DNA from: a bacterium | GTDB lineage: Bacteria > Acidobacteriota > Terriglobia > Terriglobales > Acidobacteriaceae | Assembly (NCBI GenBank): GCA_026225095.1 | Contig: JAMFSC010000130.1 | Span: 1-43,890, forward strand | Direction: 5' to 3' | Length of the DNA: 43,890 nucleotides | In this document: positions 16,567-24,238 of the stretch, piece by piece | Numbering within the stretch: position 1 is the first letter of the stretch | Layout: every line of letters starts with the position of its first letter | Program-made: the position numbers and the translations under genes | Notes under the pieces: model-generated | Database searches by the model: none | Seen by the model: the letters and a program-made list of their open reading frames with translations, nothing else | Told to the model about the DNA's origin: nothing

Positions 16567-17703
16567 CTACAGGCTCCAGCGCAAACCACAGTTCGCGCAG
16601 GCCGGAGGCGGCGCACTTGTCAGCAACCCCTCGCGGAACCGGACATACTCCGGCCCATTCCAGATCTCGCGCAGGCTGTGCTGCGTCGCCTCCCCAAGCG
16701 TAAAGCTGCCGTAACCCTTCATGCTGAACGGCGCAATGCAGCACGGCAACACCCGGCCATTCGCCGTAATATACATCAGCGACCACGGACGCCGGCACAG
16801 GCTCCAGGGCGAGTCATTCCGCTGCATCCGGATCGACTCCCCCGGATCCACCGCGCCCGAAGCCGAGAACATGATCCCCAACTCCACCGCCACATCCTCA
16901 GCCTCTTTGATCAGCGCCTCTTCGCGCTCCGTCGTGTGCTCGAACAGAGCCGATTCCGCCCGCGCCAGCCCATTCGATCCCTCATCGAAGAAGACCAGCC
17001 GCTGCAGATAGACCTCCGTCACCCCCACCTCATGCGCCAGCCGCACGAAGTTCGGAAGCTGATCCACCGTCTCCCGCAGCCCCGTCAGCCAAAGCGATAC
17101 CCTCGGTTTGGGAGCGTTCAACTCCCGCTGCAGCTTCGTAAAGTTCTTGACGTTCTGCACGATCTTGGCGAAGAAGTCCTTCCCCCGCACCATCTGGTAG
17201 ACCTCGCTCTCGGCCGCGTCCAGCGACACCCGCAACTCATCCAGCCCTGCCTCGATCAACGCCCGCCCGTTGGCATCGTTCAGCAGCGTCCCGTTCGTGT
17301 TGAAGAGCACATAGATGTTGCGATCCTTCAGGTACTTCACCCGCTGGGCGATATCCTTCACCAGCATCGGCTCGCCGATGCCGTGCAGCACCACCCGCGC
17401 AATATTTGGATACTGGTCGATCAGCGACGTGAACATCTCCCACGGCATATCCGCCTCGGGTTCCAACTGTTCATAGGTCCGCGGACACGTCACACACAGC
17501 AGGTTGCAGCGATTCGTCGTCTCCAGATACAGGCACACCGGCTCCTGATCCGCGTGGCCCGTCAGTTCGGACTGCGACCCCGGCTTCTGGAAGTACTTCC
17601 GCATCGCATTCTTCTCCTCCTCGGCCTTCTGCGCGGCGGGAGAGAGAGCGTCGTTGTTCTCAAGAAGATCGGATGGCGGCAGAATCGGCAGCAGGGTGCT
17701 CAT
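16567..17703 (-). CDS. radical SAM protein with C-terminal SPASM-like domain
   Basis: A 378-residue enzyme. The radical-SAM [4Fe-4S] motif CNLLCVTC (C66, C70, C73) follows ETTNRC. GIGEPML is the SAM-contacting GGEP-type motif. A C-terminal cysteine-rich part (LCRRPW, LPCCIAPFS, CANCG) fits a SPASM/twitch domain with auxiliary clusters. Such enzymes modify peptides, sugars or lipids. The start overlaps the GT-C stop (ATGA) and the stop abuts the GT2 start. Its place between glycosyltransferases suggests it modifies the same glycan or glycolipid, which is inference. It does not resemble arsenosugar ArsS beyond the core motif. Confidence 0.9.
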   Translation of the reverse strand: MSTLLPILPPSDLLENNDALSPAAQKAEEEKNAMRKYFQKPGSQSELTGHADQEPVCLYLETTNRCNLLCVTCPRTYEQLEPEADMPWEMFTSLIDQYPNIARVVLHGIGEPMLVKDIAQRVKYLKDRNIYVLFNTNGTLLNDANGRALIEAGLDELRVSLDAAESEVYQMVRGKDFFAKIVQNVKNFTKLQRELNAPKPRVSLWLTGLRETVDQLPNFVRLAHEVGVTEVYLQRLVFFDEGSNGLARAESALFEHTTEREEALIKEAEDVAVELGIMFSASGAVDPGESIRMQRNDSPWSLCRRPWSLMYITANGRVLPCCIAPFSMKGYGSFTLGEATQHSLREIWNGPEYVRFREGLLTSAPPPACANCGLRWSL

Positions 17704-19229
17704 AGGGAAAGCTCCGGGTAGAGTTCTTCAGCAGAAGCGACAGAGACGATCGAGGAGGCCCGTCCGGCGAGGAAGTTGGCACGATAGTCCGGCCACGCCT
17801 TCAGCGCCATGTGAATCACAAAGGCCAGCAGCGTCACCCCGTAAAGACGCTCGTTCAGCACAAACATCTTCGGCCCAGGATCGGCCAGCCACGTCGTGTA
17901 GCCATAGAAGAAGGCCATGAGATAGGTTGCCATAGGAAGGCTCGGTTCCAGCGAGAAAAATGGAAACAGCCACGCGATATACCAGGCATAATGCGGGGCA
18001 AACAGAAACATCAGCGCCGCCGCCAGCGCATACGCAACAGGCAGAAACGAAGCCGCCCCACCCACAAAATCTTCAGGCCCAAGCCAGAACGGCCGCACGC
18101 TCGAGCCCTGCTCATGCAGAACCCCAATCCACCGAGGCTGCCGACAGCAAGTGCTCCACGCCCAAAGCGTAATCAGCCCAAAGATCACCACGCAAAACGC
18201 ATAAAAAACGAAAACCGGAAGCCCATGCAGCCCCGGCAGCCGCTGCGCCCACTCCAGCAGAAAATATCGTGCCCCGGTGTCCATCCCTTCTTCCTTCGCA
18301 TACCCGCCGAAAAAACTGAAGACCAGCATCCCCACACTCGAGTAGCAGGCGTAGCCCAAAGCGACCACCGCCACCATCGTCGCCGGCATCTTCCAATCCG
18401 GTCGACGCTCGTCACCCCACCAGTAAAGCGCGGGAAACAGAACCAGCGGATAAAGCTTCGTCGCCACCGCCAGCCCCAGAAAGAGCCCTGTCAGCACCGG
18501 CTTCAGCCGCATCCGGCAGAGCAGCGCCAGCGTAAGAAACGCAATCGCGATCGAATCCAGATGCCCCGACCCGCCAATCTCCCAGATCAGCAGCGGGCTC
18601 CATGCATACAGCAAAACCTGTTCCCGCTTATACCCAAGGTGCCGCAGCATCTTCACCAACCCCCACGCCGTCACGCCCTCAAACAGCACCATGAAGGTCT
18701 TCATGCAGATCAGCGTCGGACTCACGAACGTGATCAGGTAGAAGAGAAACTGTGCCGCCGGAGGGTAGATCGTCCGCGCATAATCCCGGCGGTTGATGTT
18801 GTTGAAGATCTCGAGATTCGGTTCCCGCAGAAACGTAAGCGCTTTATCCCCAGGCACATAGCGGTAAGAGTTCATGTGCGCGTGCTGCACAATCCCATCC
18901 CACACATAGCGGTAGGCGTCCGATGACATAAACGGCTCAGCAAACACCGTCACCAGCCTGCACGCACAGGCCACCGCAACGATGAGCGGAAGTGTATAGC
19001 GATCGGTCGGCTTCGACAGCACCAGCCAGCAGGCCGCCAGATACAGAATCGCGCTCGCGCTCGAGCATCCCGAGAACCCGATCCAGAAGCTATCCGCCTC
19101 AGCCACAAACTGCCGCGTCAGGCACAAGAGCGCGATTCCGATCAGCAGCAGCGCCAGATTTGTATGCCACGCACGCGCCTCCGCCCAATGCGGAGTCGGC
19201 CAGCCCTCAGAAATCGTGGCTTTCCTCAA
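17700..19229 (-). CDS. polytopic GT-C glycosyltransferase (mannosyltransferase-like)
   Basis: A 509-residue membrane protein with about 12 hydrophobic segments. The acidic motif EPFMSSDAYRYVWDG (D104, D111) sits in the first large loop, as in GT-C enzymes that use polyprenyl-phosphate sugars (PIG-M/GT87-like). A conserved YPPAAQF lies in the next loop. The start is TTG 19229, overlapping the stop of the upstream gene as TTGA. The stop overlaps the radical-SAM start by 4 bp. It should act at the cytoplasmic membrane with a lipid-linked sugar donor, for which the downstream GT2 (dolichyl-P-sugar synthase-like) is an apt supplier. Substrate unknown. Confidence 0.85.
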   Translation of the reverse strand: MRKATISEGWPTPHWAEARAWHTNLALLLIGIALLCLTRQFVAEADSFWIGFSGCSSASAILYLAACWLVLSKPTDRYTLPLIVAVACACRLVTVFAEPFMSSDAYRYVWDGIVQHAHMNSYRYVPGDKALTFLREPNLEIFNNINRRDYARTIYPPAAQFLFYLITFVSPTLICMKTFMVLFEGVTAWGLVKMLRHLGYKREQVLLYAWSPLLIWEIGGSGHLDSIAIAFLTLALLCRMRLKPVLTGLFLGLAVATKLYPLVLFPALYWWGDERRPDWKMPATMVAVVALGYACYSSVGMLVFSFFGGYAKEEGMDTGARYFLLEWAQRLPGLHGLPVFVFYAFCVVIFGLITLWAWSTCCRQPRWIGVLHEQGSSVRPFWLGPEDFVGGAASFLPVAYALAAALMFLFAPHYAWYIAWLFPFFSLEPSLPMATYLMAFFYGYTTWLADPGPKMFVLNERLYGVTLLAFVIHMALKAWPDYRANFLAGRASSIVSVASAEELYPELSL

Positions 19230-20020
19230 GACCGAGCCTCCGGCTGCGCCAGCAGTTCGTCCGAGCTCCCCAGCTCAATCAGAAACTCCCGCGTATGCGG
19301 AGCCGAGTACCCCGACAGCGAAGCAAACGGCGGCGGCGTGCCCCCCAGCAGCTCCCCAAGCAGTACCTCGAGCGTCGCCGCATCATCCACGTCGTACCAC
19401 GTCGGCAGCAGCACCAGCTCGATCCCAGCCTCACGAACCCGCTCGCAGGTCTCCTCGAAGACTACCCCCGTCGACCAGGTAATCCGTTCAAACGGCTCCG
19501 GATGCGCCTGCTTCAGACCGATCAGGTAATACCCTCCGTCGTCCGACGGCCCGAGCACAATCCGGTCCCCCGGCCGCGCCAGCTCCGCAATTGCCTGCTG
19601 GAACGCCTCCGCCGGAACCGTCGGCGAATCCGAATCGATCAGGCACACACTCTCAAATCCGCACGAGAGAATGTCCTCCGCCGCCGCCAGCAGCCGCTCC
19701 CCAAAGGCATCGCCCCGCTGCGCGATCAGCTCAAAGCTCGCTGGAAGAATCCCGTCAAACAGCCCCTCATCCCCCACCGGGGTGTAGGAGATCAACCCCG
19801 CCGCGCTGCCCGGCCTCTGCGCGCAGACCGCGGCAATGTTCTCCGTCGTATCCATCAAAAAACAGATGTTCAGCGCCGCCGTCTGGGCCAGCGTCAGAGG
19901 CGGCGACAACCGGGTCTTCACCTTCCCTGGACGGGGAGCCTTGGCCATCACCGCCAGCGCACATCCCCCCACGCGATTCAGCCCGTCCGGTCTCCCCGGC
20001 TGCAAGATCGTATAAACCAT
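19226..20020 (-). CDS. TIGR04282 / DUF2064 glycosyltransferase-like protein
   Basis: A 264-residue GT-A fold protein of the DUF2064 family, which carries the name arsenosugar biosynthesis glycosyltransferase because some members occur beside ArsS/ArsM. The hallmark MAKAPRPGKVKTRL is at 25-38, the metal-site SVCLIDSDSPTVP follows, and the GPSDDGGYYLIGL motif comes after that. The first ATG lies 2 nt after the methyltransferase stop, so the two are coupled. MobA-like nucleotidyltransferase activity is an alternative reading. No arsenic genes are present here. Confidence 0.9.
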   Translation of the reverse strand: MVYTILQPGRPDGLNRVGGCALAVMAKAPRPGKVKTRLSPPLTLAQTAALNICFLMDTTENIAAVCAQRPGSAAGLISYTPVGDEGLFDGILPASFELIAQRGDAFGERLLAAAEDILSCGFESVCLIDSDSPTVPAEAFQQAIAELARPGDRIVLGPSDDGGYYLIGLKQAHPEPFERITWSTGVVFEETCERVREAGIELVLLPTWYDVDDAATLEVLLGELLGGTPPPFASLSGYSAPHTREFLIELGSSDELLAQPEARS

Positions 20021-20022
20021 GG

Positions 20023-20793
20023 TCAGGCGACACTCTGCGCCGTGGCGTAAGCCTCGACCTGCGCCACAACCGGAGCTTCGAGATCATGCGTCGCGCCCCC
20101 GCTCTTCTGGCACACCGCATATTGATACCAGCCGTCGTACTGCAGATCGGCCGACTCCCACGGCTGCGTGTGGACCAGCGCCGCGAAGTCCGGCCGCGTC
20201 ATCACATGCGCCTGCAGCGGCTCGCGATAGCTGCCTGCGGGACTCGACGTCAGCTTCGACAGCAGCCACATGCAGCTCAACGGAATCCGCGTTCGAAACC
20301 CCGACGTCGGCTCCGCGATAAAACATCGCCCACCCGGCCGCAGCACCCGAAAGATCTCCGAAAGCACCGCCTCACGCTCCGGAACGATCAAAAACAGCCG
20401 CGAGACCACGACGGCATCCACATTGCCGATCGCCCCCGGCAGAGCATGAGCGTCGCCCACGCGAAAATCGCAGTTCACCAGCCGCCTCCGCGCCGCCCGC
20501 AGCTTGGCCCGCACCAATAGGTTTTCAGAGAGATCAATTCCGGTCGCCTGGATCTCGGGAAACTCCGTCGCCAACCGGCAAGAGTAAAATCCCGGCCCAC
20601 ACCCAAGCTCAACCACATGGGTCCCCGCGACCGGTCCGGATTCAGGAAAGATAGAACCCGCGATCTCATCCGTATGGTCGCGGAACAGGTACTCGCGGCA
20701 CAGAGCGTAAAACCAGGAACATCGTTCGAAGAGGCTGTCCGGCTCGGCTGGAACAAAGCTGTTGCCCGATATCTCGGAGTCGACTGTACTCAT
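20023..20793 (-). CDS. class I SAM-dependent methyltransferase
   Basis: A 256-residue Rossmann-fold methyltransferase. Motif I is VVELGCGPGFYSCRLA (about 61-76), followed by the acidic GIDLSENL, a VGDAHALPG step and FRVLRPGGRCFIAEP. This is UbiE/Methyltransf_11-like, with no ArsM cysteine set. The ATG at 20793 is used; the longer open frame upstream has no homology and runs into the hairpin region. It is the first gene of the tight MT-TIGR04282-GT-C-rSAM-GT2 operon (junctions of -4 to +2 bp), so the operon promoter should lie in 20794-21165. The substrate is unknown. Confidence 0.88.
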   Translation of the reverse strand: MSTVDSEISGNSFVPAEPDSLFERCSWFYALCREYLFRDHTDEIAGSIFPESGPVAGTHVVELGCGPGFYSCRLATEFPEIQATGIDLSENLLVRAKLRAARRRLVNCDFRVGDAHALPGAIGNVDAVVVSRLFLIVPEREAVLSEIFRVLRPGGRCFIAEPTSGFRTRIPLSCMWLLSKLTSSPAGSYREPLQAHVMTRPDFAALVHTQPWESADLQYDGWYQYAVCQKSGGATHDLEAPVVAQVEAYATAQSVA

Positions 20794-21165
20794 GAGTCCC
20801 TTGAACCGCTCGCTTCGGACGCGCGTGTTGATTTGGTGTTCGCTCCTGATGATAGCGGACGCCTCGCCTTCGAGTGAGATGTTTTTTGCCGTCCCGGGTA
20901 GAACGCTCGGGGAATGCGATGCGATCAAAGGCCGTCGGAGAGATCCGCCCCCGGGGATCTCTCCGACGGCTCCGGTCTCGGGCCGCCTCAACCGAGTACC
21001 GCATCTCCGCGGTACCCGAATCGCCAAGCCCAGTCAGTTCGTATCTCCGCCGGGCGGCTTTCATCCTGTTCTAATCTTCCCGCCAGGTCCCGGATCCCGA
21101 CCTGGTAAAGCAATCCATCCTGAATCAGCCGCGCATCAGGGGCAGCCCCCGCTCCCCTCCCATGT
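20794..21165. other. 372-bp leader region of the five-gene operon
   Basis: No gene. It contains three inverted repeats: a 16-bp perfect stem at 20931-20970, GTACCGC/GCGGTAC at 20996-21015, and CCAGGTC/GACCTGG near 21082-21104. I see no convincing -35/-10 pair. Structured leader RNA or stacked terminators between flgM and the methyltransferase are both possible. Confidence 0.5.
20931..20970. terminator. 16-bp perfect hairpin between flgM and the MT operon
   Basis: GCCGTCGGAGAGATCC (20931-20946) and GGATCTCTCCGACGGC (20955-20970) pair perfectly across an 8-nt GC loop. On the minus strand the stem is followed by CTTTG, a weak T tract. It may end the flgM transcript or structure the operon leader. 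Confidence 0.55.
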
Positions 21166-21477
21166 CTACCGAAGCATGGAGGAAAGCATCTTCTCGGCCA
21201 CCGCCGATGCGGAGACGTGATATGTCCCGGCAGCAATGCTCTCCTGCAGCGAGGTAACCTTCTCCATCCGAACATCGGAGTCGGAGCCGGATCCGCTCAG
21301 CGTCTGCGAAAACAGCGATGCCGTCGAACTCAGGCTGGCATGGTCGCTCGATACCGTTCCAGTACGCCCGTTCGAGATCGCAGGAGTGACCGTTGTGGCG
21401 TTCGTGACTGGCGCCTTGATATCCGTCGTGTTGGTGGTGAGCTGCGAGAAGTTCGAGTTGATGATTGTGTATGGCAT
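21166..21477 (-). CDS. flgM: FlgM-like anti-sigma-28 factor
   Basis: A 103-residue protein that should bind and hold the flagellar sigma factor FliA until export through the finished hook. The C-terminal third carries the FlgM signature (MEKVTSLQESIAAGTYHVSA followed by AVAEKMLSSML). The N-terminal two thirds is Thr/Ser/Asn-rich and likely disordered, as in FlgM. The ATG at 21477 has an SD (AGGAG), and a sigma-28-type promoter lies just upstream. No other flagellar structural gene is nearby, so it is a detached member of a flagellar regulon. Confidence 0.8.
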   Translation of the reverse strand: MPYTIINSNFSQLTTNTTDIKAPVTNATTVTPAISNGRTGTVSSDHASLSSTASLFSQTLSGSGSDSDVRMEKVTSLQESIAAGTYHVSASAVAEKMLSSMLR

Positions 21478-21497
21478 TTGATCGCTCCTGCAACACT

Positions 21498-21524
21498 AGA
21501 TCGGCGAAAGATTAGAAAGCATTA
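21498..21524 (-). promoter_or_regulatory. sigma-28 (FliA)-type promoter of flgM
   Basis: Read on the minus strand, TAATGCTT (21517-21524) is followed after exactly 11 nt by GCCGATCT (21498-21505), close to the FliA consensus TAAAGTTT-N11-GCCGATAA. The ATG lies 20 nt further on. This gives classic autogenous coupling of FlgM to FliA. Confidence 0.65.
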
Positions 21525-21758
21525 ATGCTAACCCGGAGATTTTCATCCGTAACATCTGGCCGTTCTCCCCATCATCCACCATCCCCTGCAACAGTCCATT
21601 CCGATCGCCCCAGGCCATACCCGTTGGTAACGTGCAGCCGATCGGCGCCGACTCCGCAACATTTCTCCTAAAGAGTGTTTTCACTATCAGCAAGCGGCGG
21701 TATCCCACACTGTCCAAACAAGTTAGCCAGTATCGCACAAGCACCACAGGAGATCACC

Positions 21759-22172
21759 ATGAACCGCGCCTTCCTTTCCGCAACCCTCGGCCTCGTTCTC
21801 GCCGGAACCCTCAGCGCACAGGCGCAGCAGGCCCCCACCGCCCCAGAGTCCACCCAGCAGCCGGCCGCCGCCGAACACCACCACCGCTCCAATCCCCGCC
21901 GCGAGGCCGCCATGCTCTCGCGCCGCCTCAATCTCTCGGATGACCAGCGCGCAAAGCTCGAGCCCATCCTTGCCGACCGCGACCAGAAGCTCTCCGCCCT
22001 CAAGGCCAACACTGCCCTCGCCCCACAGGACTTCAAGCAGCAGCGTCACGCCATCCAGGCCGACACCAGGCAGCAGCTCCAGACCGTCCTCACCCCGGAG
22101 CAGCTTGACCAGATGAAGTCCATGCGCCATCACGGCCCCCACACCCAAAACCAGCCCGCCCCGGGCCTCTAG
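21759..22172 (+). CDS. Spy/CpxP-like periplasmic protein
   Basis: A 137-residue protein with a signal peptide (MNRAFLSATLGLVLAGTLSAQAQ), a Pro/Gln/Ala linker and a His cluster (AEHHHRS). A helical region follows with two LTxxQ-type motifs (LNLSDDQRAKLEPIL and LTPEQLDQMKSM), the marks of the Spy/CpxP chaperone fold. Such proteins act in periplasmic protein folding or envelope stress; the His-rich part could bind metal. The ATG at 21759 has a good SD (AGGAG); the upstream 28 codons of open frame are ignored. Its stop codon overlaps the start of repeat R1 copy 2. Confidence 0.82.
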   Translation: MNRAFLSATLGLVLAGTLSAQAQQAPTAPESTQQPAAAEHHHRSNPRREAAMLSRRLNLSDDQRAKLEPILADRDQKLSALKANTALAPQDFKQQRHAIQADTRQQLQTVLTPEQLDQMKSMRHHGPHTQNQPAPGL

Positions 22173-22295
22173 ATCGGATTGCCTGTTGGTATAGAGTTGG
22201 GTGCCCCACCTTCGCGACACGTCTCATCGTCGCTAAGGTGGGCCGGAGCGCCACGGCATCCAACGTACAACCCTACACCTTCAGCGAATCTGCTC
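22171..22295 (-). repeat. R1 intergenic repeat, copy 2 (125 bp, inverted)
   Basis: Inverse-orientation copy of 148-272, equal in length and about 90% identical by eye. It includes the hairpin CCCCACCTTCGCGAC / GTCGCTAAGGTGGG. It begins inside the TAG stop of the Spy-like gene, so in this context it forms the 3' end of that transcript. Confidence 0.85.
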
Positions 22296-22389
22296 TAAGA
22301 GCCCCGGCCCCAGACCCCGCGTGCGGACTGCGAACCGGCTCAGGGCTTCCCCGACGCACTTCATCCACGCGATAAACGCACCACATCAG

Positions 22390-22560
22390 ACCACTTTCGG
22401 AATCAGCGCCCGCTGTCCAGTTTTTCCATGCAACGGCCCACATTCTGCGCACAAAAAGCTTCTGGTGAAACATTGGGAGATTTCGATCATTGCCCGCTAA
22501 CCCTTTTAGAAAACCATAGATGCAGGAGACTCACAAAAAACAGCGATTTCATACCACTTT
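22390..22560 (-). repeat. R3 intergenic repeat, copy A (about 170 bp)
   Basis: Read on the minus strand it matches 28777-28947 in the same block order: AAGTGGT, GGTTTTCTAAA, GGGTTA, CCAATGTTTCACCAGA, CTTTT, TGGAAAAACTGGACAG and GAAAGTGGT. Both copies are bounded by AAGTGGT-type ends. The AT content is higher than in surrounding genes. Reading frames are not conserved between copies. Confidence 0.8.
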
Positions 22561-22580
22561 ATTAGAGATTGAACCCCATG

Positions 22581-22591
22581 TGGTCTGACCA
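22581..22591. promoter_or_regulatory. TGGTCTGACCA palindrome (GntR/FadR-type operator)
   Basis: A perfect 11-bp palindrome of the TGGTnnnACCA type bound by FadR-subfamily GntR repressors (PdhR, LldR). It lies 21 bp outside the R3 end and 254 bp before murA, with no clear gene to regulate. It may be a leftover promoter element. Confidence 0.45.
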
Positions 22592-22656
22592 ATGACTGAC
22601 TAATCAGGAGGCGAACCACCCCTTCAGGAGAACGGCTCTCATCCATCTACCACGTC

Positions 22657-22760
22657 CCGTTGGTCGCCCAATCCACCGTCGCGACCAACGGAGCACCATG
22701 CGAAGCCCGGCACACGTCAGGAAGTAAATCTCCCGCGTGCATTCGGGCGGTCCGTCAGGA
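22657..22760 (+). repeat. R2 intergenic repeat, copy b
   Basis: It starts with a perfect 11-bp hairpin, CCGTTGGTCGC (22657-22667) against GCGACCAACGG (22681-22691). It then follows the R2 block order (GCGAAGCCC, CAcGTCAgGAAGT, TCCGTCAGGA). It lies 84 bp upstream of murA. Confidence 0.8.
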
Positions 22761-22844
22761 CAAGCTTTCCCTCAAGCGAACGCCATCTCTGCAAGCATCA
22801 AGCTCGTCACCCCGTTCCGTGTCGCTCGCCCGTAAACTAGTCGG

Positions 22845-24131
22845 ATGGATAAGTTCGTAGTGCGCGGCGGCAATCCCCTGCTTGGAACCGTCAAGATCTC
22901 CGGAGCCAAAAACTCCGCACTCCCCTGCATGGCCGCCGCCATCCTCACCGAGGACGAGGTCATCCTCGAAAATATCCCCCAGGTCCAGGACATCGAGACC
23001 GAGCGTAAGCTCCTTGCCAGCATGGGAGCCGAGGTCGAGCTCGGGTACGGTCGCGCCCAGCACCGCACCGTCATCCGCTGCGCCGTCCTGTCCGACCCCG
23101 TTGCCAAATACGAGATCGTCAAGACCATGCGCGCCTCCTCGCTCGTCCTCGGTCCGCTGATCGCCCGCACCGGCATCGCCCGCGTCGCCATGCCCGGAGG
23201 CTGCGCCATCGGTGGCCGCCCCATCGACCTCCACATCAAGGGCCTCGAAGCCATGGGAGCCGTCATCACCCAGGCTCATGGCTACCTCGAAGCACGCGCC
23301 GAGCGTCTCAAAGGGGCACACATCGTCTTCGACAAGATCACAGTCACCGGAACCGAAGACCTCCTTATGGCCGCCACCCTCGCTGACGGCGAGACCATCT
23401 TCGAAAACTGCGCCCGCGAGCCCGAGGTCACGGACCTCGCCGCTCTCCTGATCGCCATGGGGGCCAGGATCGAGGGTGCCGGAACCTCCACCATCCGCGT
23501 CCAGGGCGTCGCCAAACTCCACGGGGCTCGCCACCGCATCAACCCCGACCGCATCGAGGCCGGAACCTTCCTCATCGCCGGAGCCATCACCGGAGGCGAC
23601 CTCAACGTCGACTGCTGCGAGCCCCAGCACCTCGGCTCCCTCATCGCCAAGCTCGAGCAGTGCGGCGTCAAGCTCGACGTCGGCAAGGATCACATCCGCG
23701 TCCGCTCCGGAGGCATCGGCGATCTCAAGGCCTCCGACATCTCCACCGAGGAGTACCCCGGCTTCCCCACCGACATGCAGGCCCAGTACATGGCCCTCGC
23801 CACCCAGGCCGAAGGTACGACCACTATCACCGAAAACATCTTCGAAAACCGCTTCATGCACGTCCAGGAGCTCAACCGCATGGGAGCCAACATCACCGTG
23901 CAGGGCCGCACGGCCACCGTTCGCGGCAAGACTCCGCTCCAGTCCGCCGCCGTCATGTGTTCCGATCTCCGCGCCTCCGCTGCCCTGGTCCTCGCCGCGC
24001 TCGTCGCCGACGGAGAGACGATTCTCGACCGCGTCTATCACATGGATCGCGGGTATGAGCGGCTTGAAGAGAAGCTCCGTGGCGTCGGCGCGCAGATCCG
24101 CCGCATGGGTGACGTCTTCGGCAGACGCTAA
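22845..24131 (+). CDS. murA: UDP-N-acetylglucosamine 1-carboxyvinyltransferase MurA
   Basis: Commits UDP-GlcNAc to peptidoglycan by adding enolpyruvate from PEP, in the cytosol. The 428-residue length is normal. K22-N23 (in SGAKNSALP) and the active-site cysteine C120 in MPGGCAIGGRPID are present. Cys at this site predicts fosfomycin sensitivity, unlike Cys-to-Asp variants. The product is the substrate of MurB, encoded at 1.8-2.9 kb. It starts at ATG 22845 after the repeat cluster and has no operon partner. Confidence 0.97.
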   Translation: MDKFVVRGGNPLLGTVKISGAKNSALPCMAAAILTEDEVILENIPQVQDIETERKLLASMGAEVELGYGRAQHRTVIRCAVLSDPVAKYEIVKTMRASSLVLGPLIARTGIARVAMPGGCAIGGRPIDLHIKGLEAMGAVITQAHGYLEARAERLKGAHIVFDKITVTGTEDLLMAATLADGETIFENCAREPEVTDLAALLIAMGARIEGAGTSTIRVQGVAKLHGARHRINPDRIEAGTFLIAGAITGGDLNVDCCEPQHLGSLIAKLEQCGVKLDVGKDHIRVRSGGIGDLKASDISTEEYPGFPTDMQAQYMALATQAEGTTTITENIFENRFMHVQELNRMGANITVQGRTATVRGKTPLQSAAVMCSDLRASAALVLAALVADGETILDRVYHMDRGYERLEEKLRGVGAQIRRMGDVFGRR

Positions 24132-24238
24132 GCCTCCCGCTGCGTCCAACCTTGGAAATACAATTGAAATCAACACCCCCGGATCCCGGCCGGATTCATC
24201 AAGCCACACCATCTCGTCGTTGTAGAGGATCCTCATCC

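Larger units (their letters stand above)
22296..22844. other. repeat-rich gene-free stretch before murA
   Basis: With the R1 copy this makes 672 bp between the Spy-like gene and murA. It holds repeat R3 copy A (22390-22560), a GntR-type palindrome (22581-22591) and repeat R2 copy b (22657-22760). Short ORFs at 22273-22473 (-) and 22660-22860 (+) run through the repeats and show no protein features. The murA promoter must lie near the right end but is not obvious. Confidence 0.6.

Noticed and set aside
15820..17721. 633-residue plus-strand ORF opposite GT2 and radical-SAM genes
   Set aside because: Same shadow-frame composition (Arg, Gln, His). The minus-strand genes have intact catalytic motifs.
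15868..20793. Arsenosugar biosynthesis cluster
   Set aside because: TIGR04282 suggests it, but the methyltransferase lacks ArsM cysteines, the radical-SAM protein has a SPASM-type tail unlike ArsS, and no arsenic genes are near.
21496..21747. 83-codon minus-strand ORF just upstream of flgM
   Set aside because: It spans the proposed sigma-28 promoter, lacks an SD and family features, and has no hydrophobic or domain pattern.
22273..22473. 66-codon minus-strand ORF beginning MFHQKLF, resembling MFHQRLF at about 28862
   Set aside because: The similarity is at the DNA level within repeat R3. The frames diverge after seven residues, so it is not a conserved peptide.
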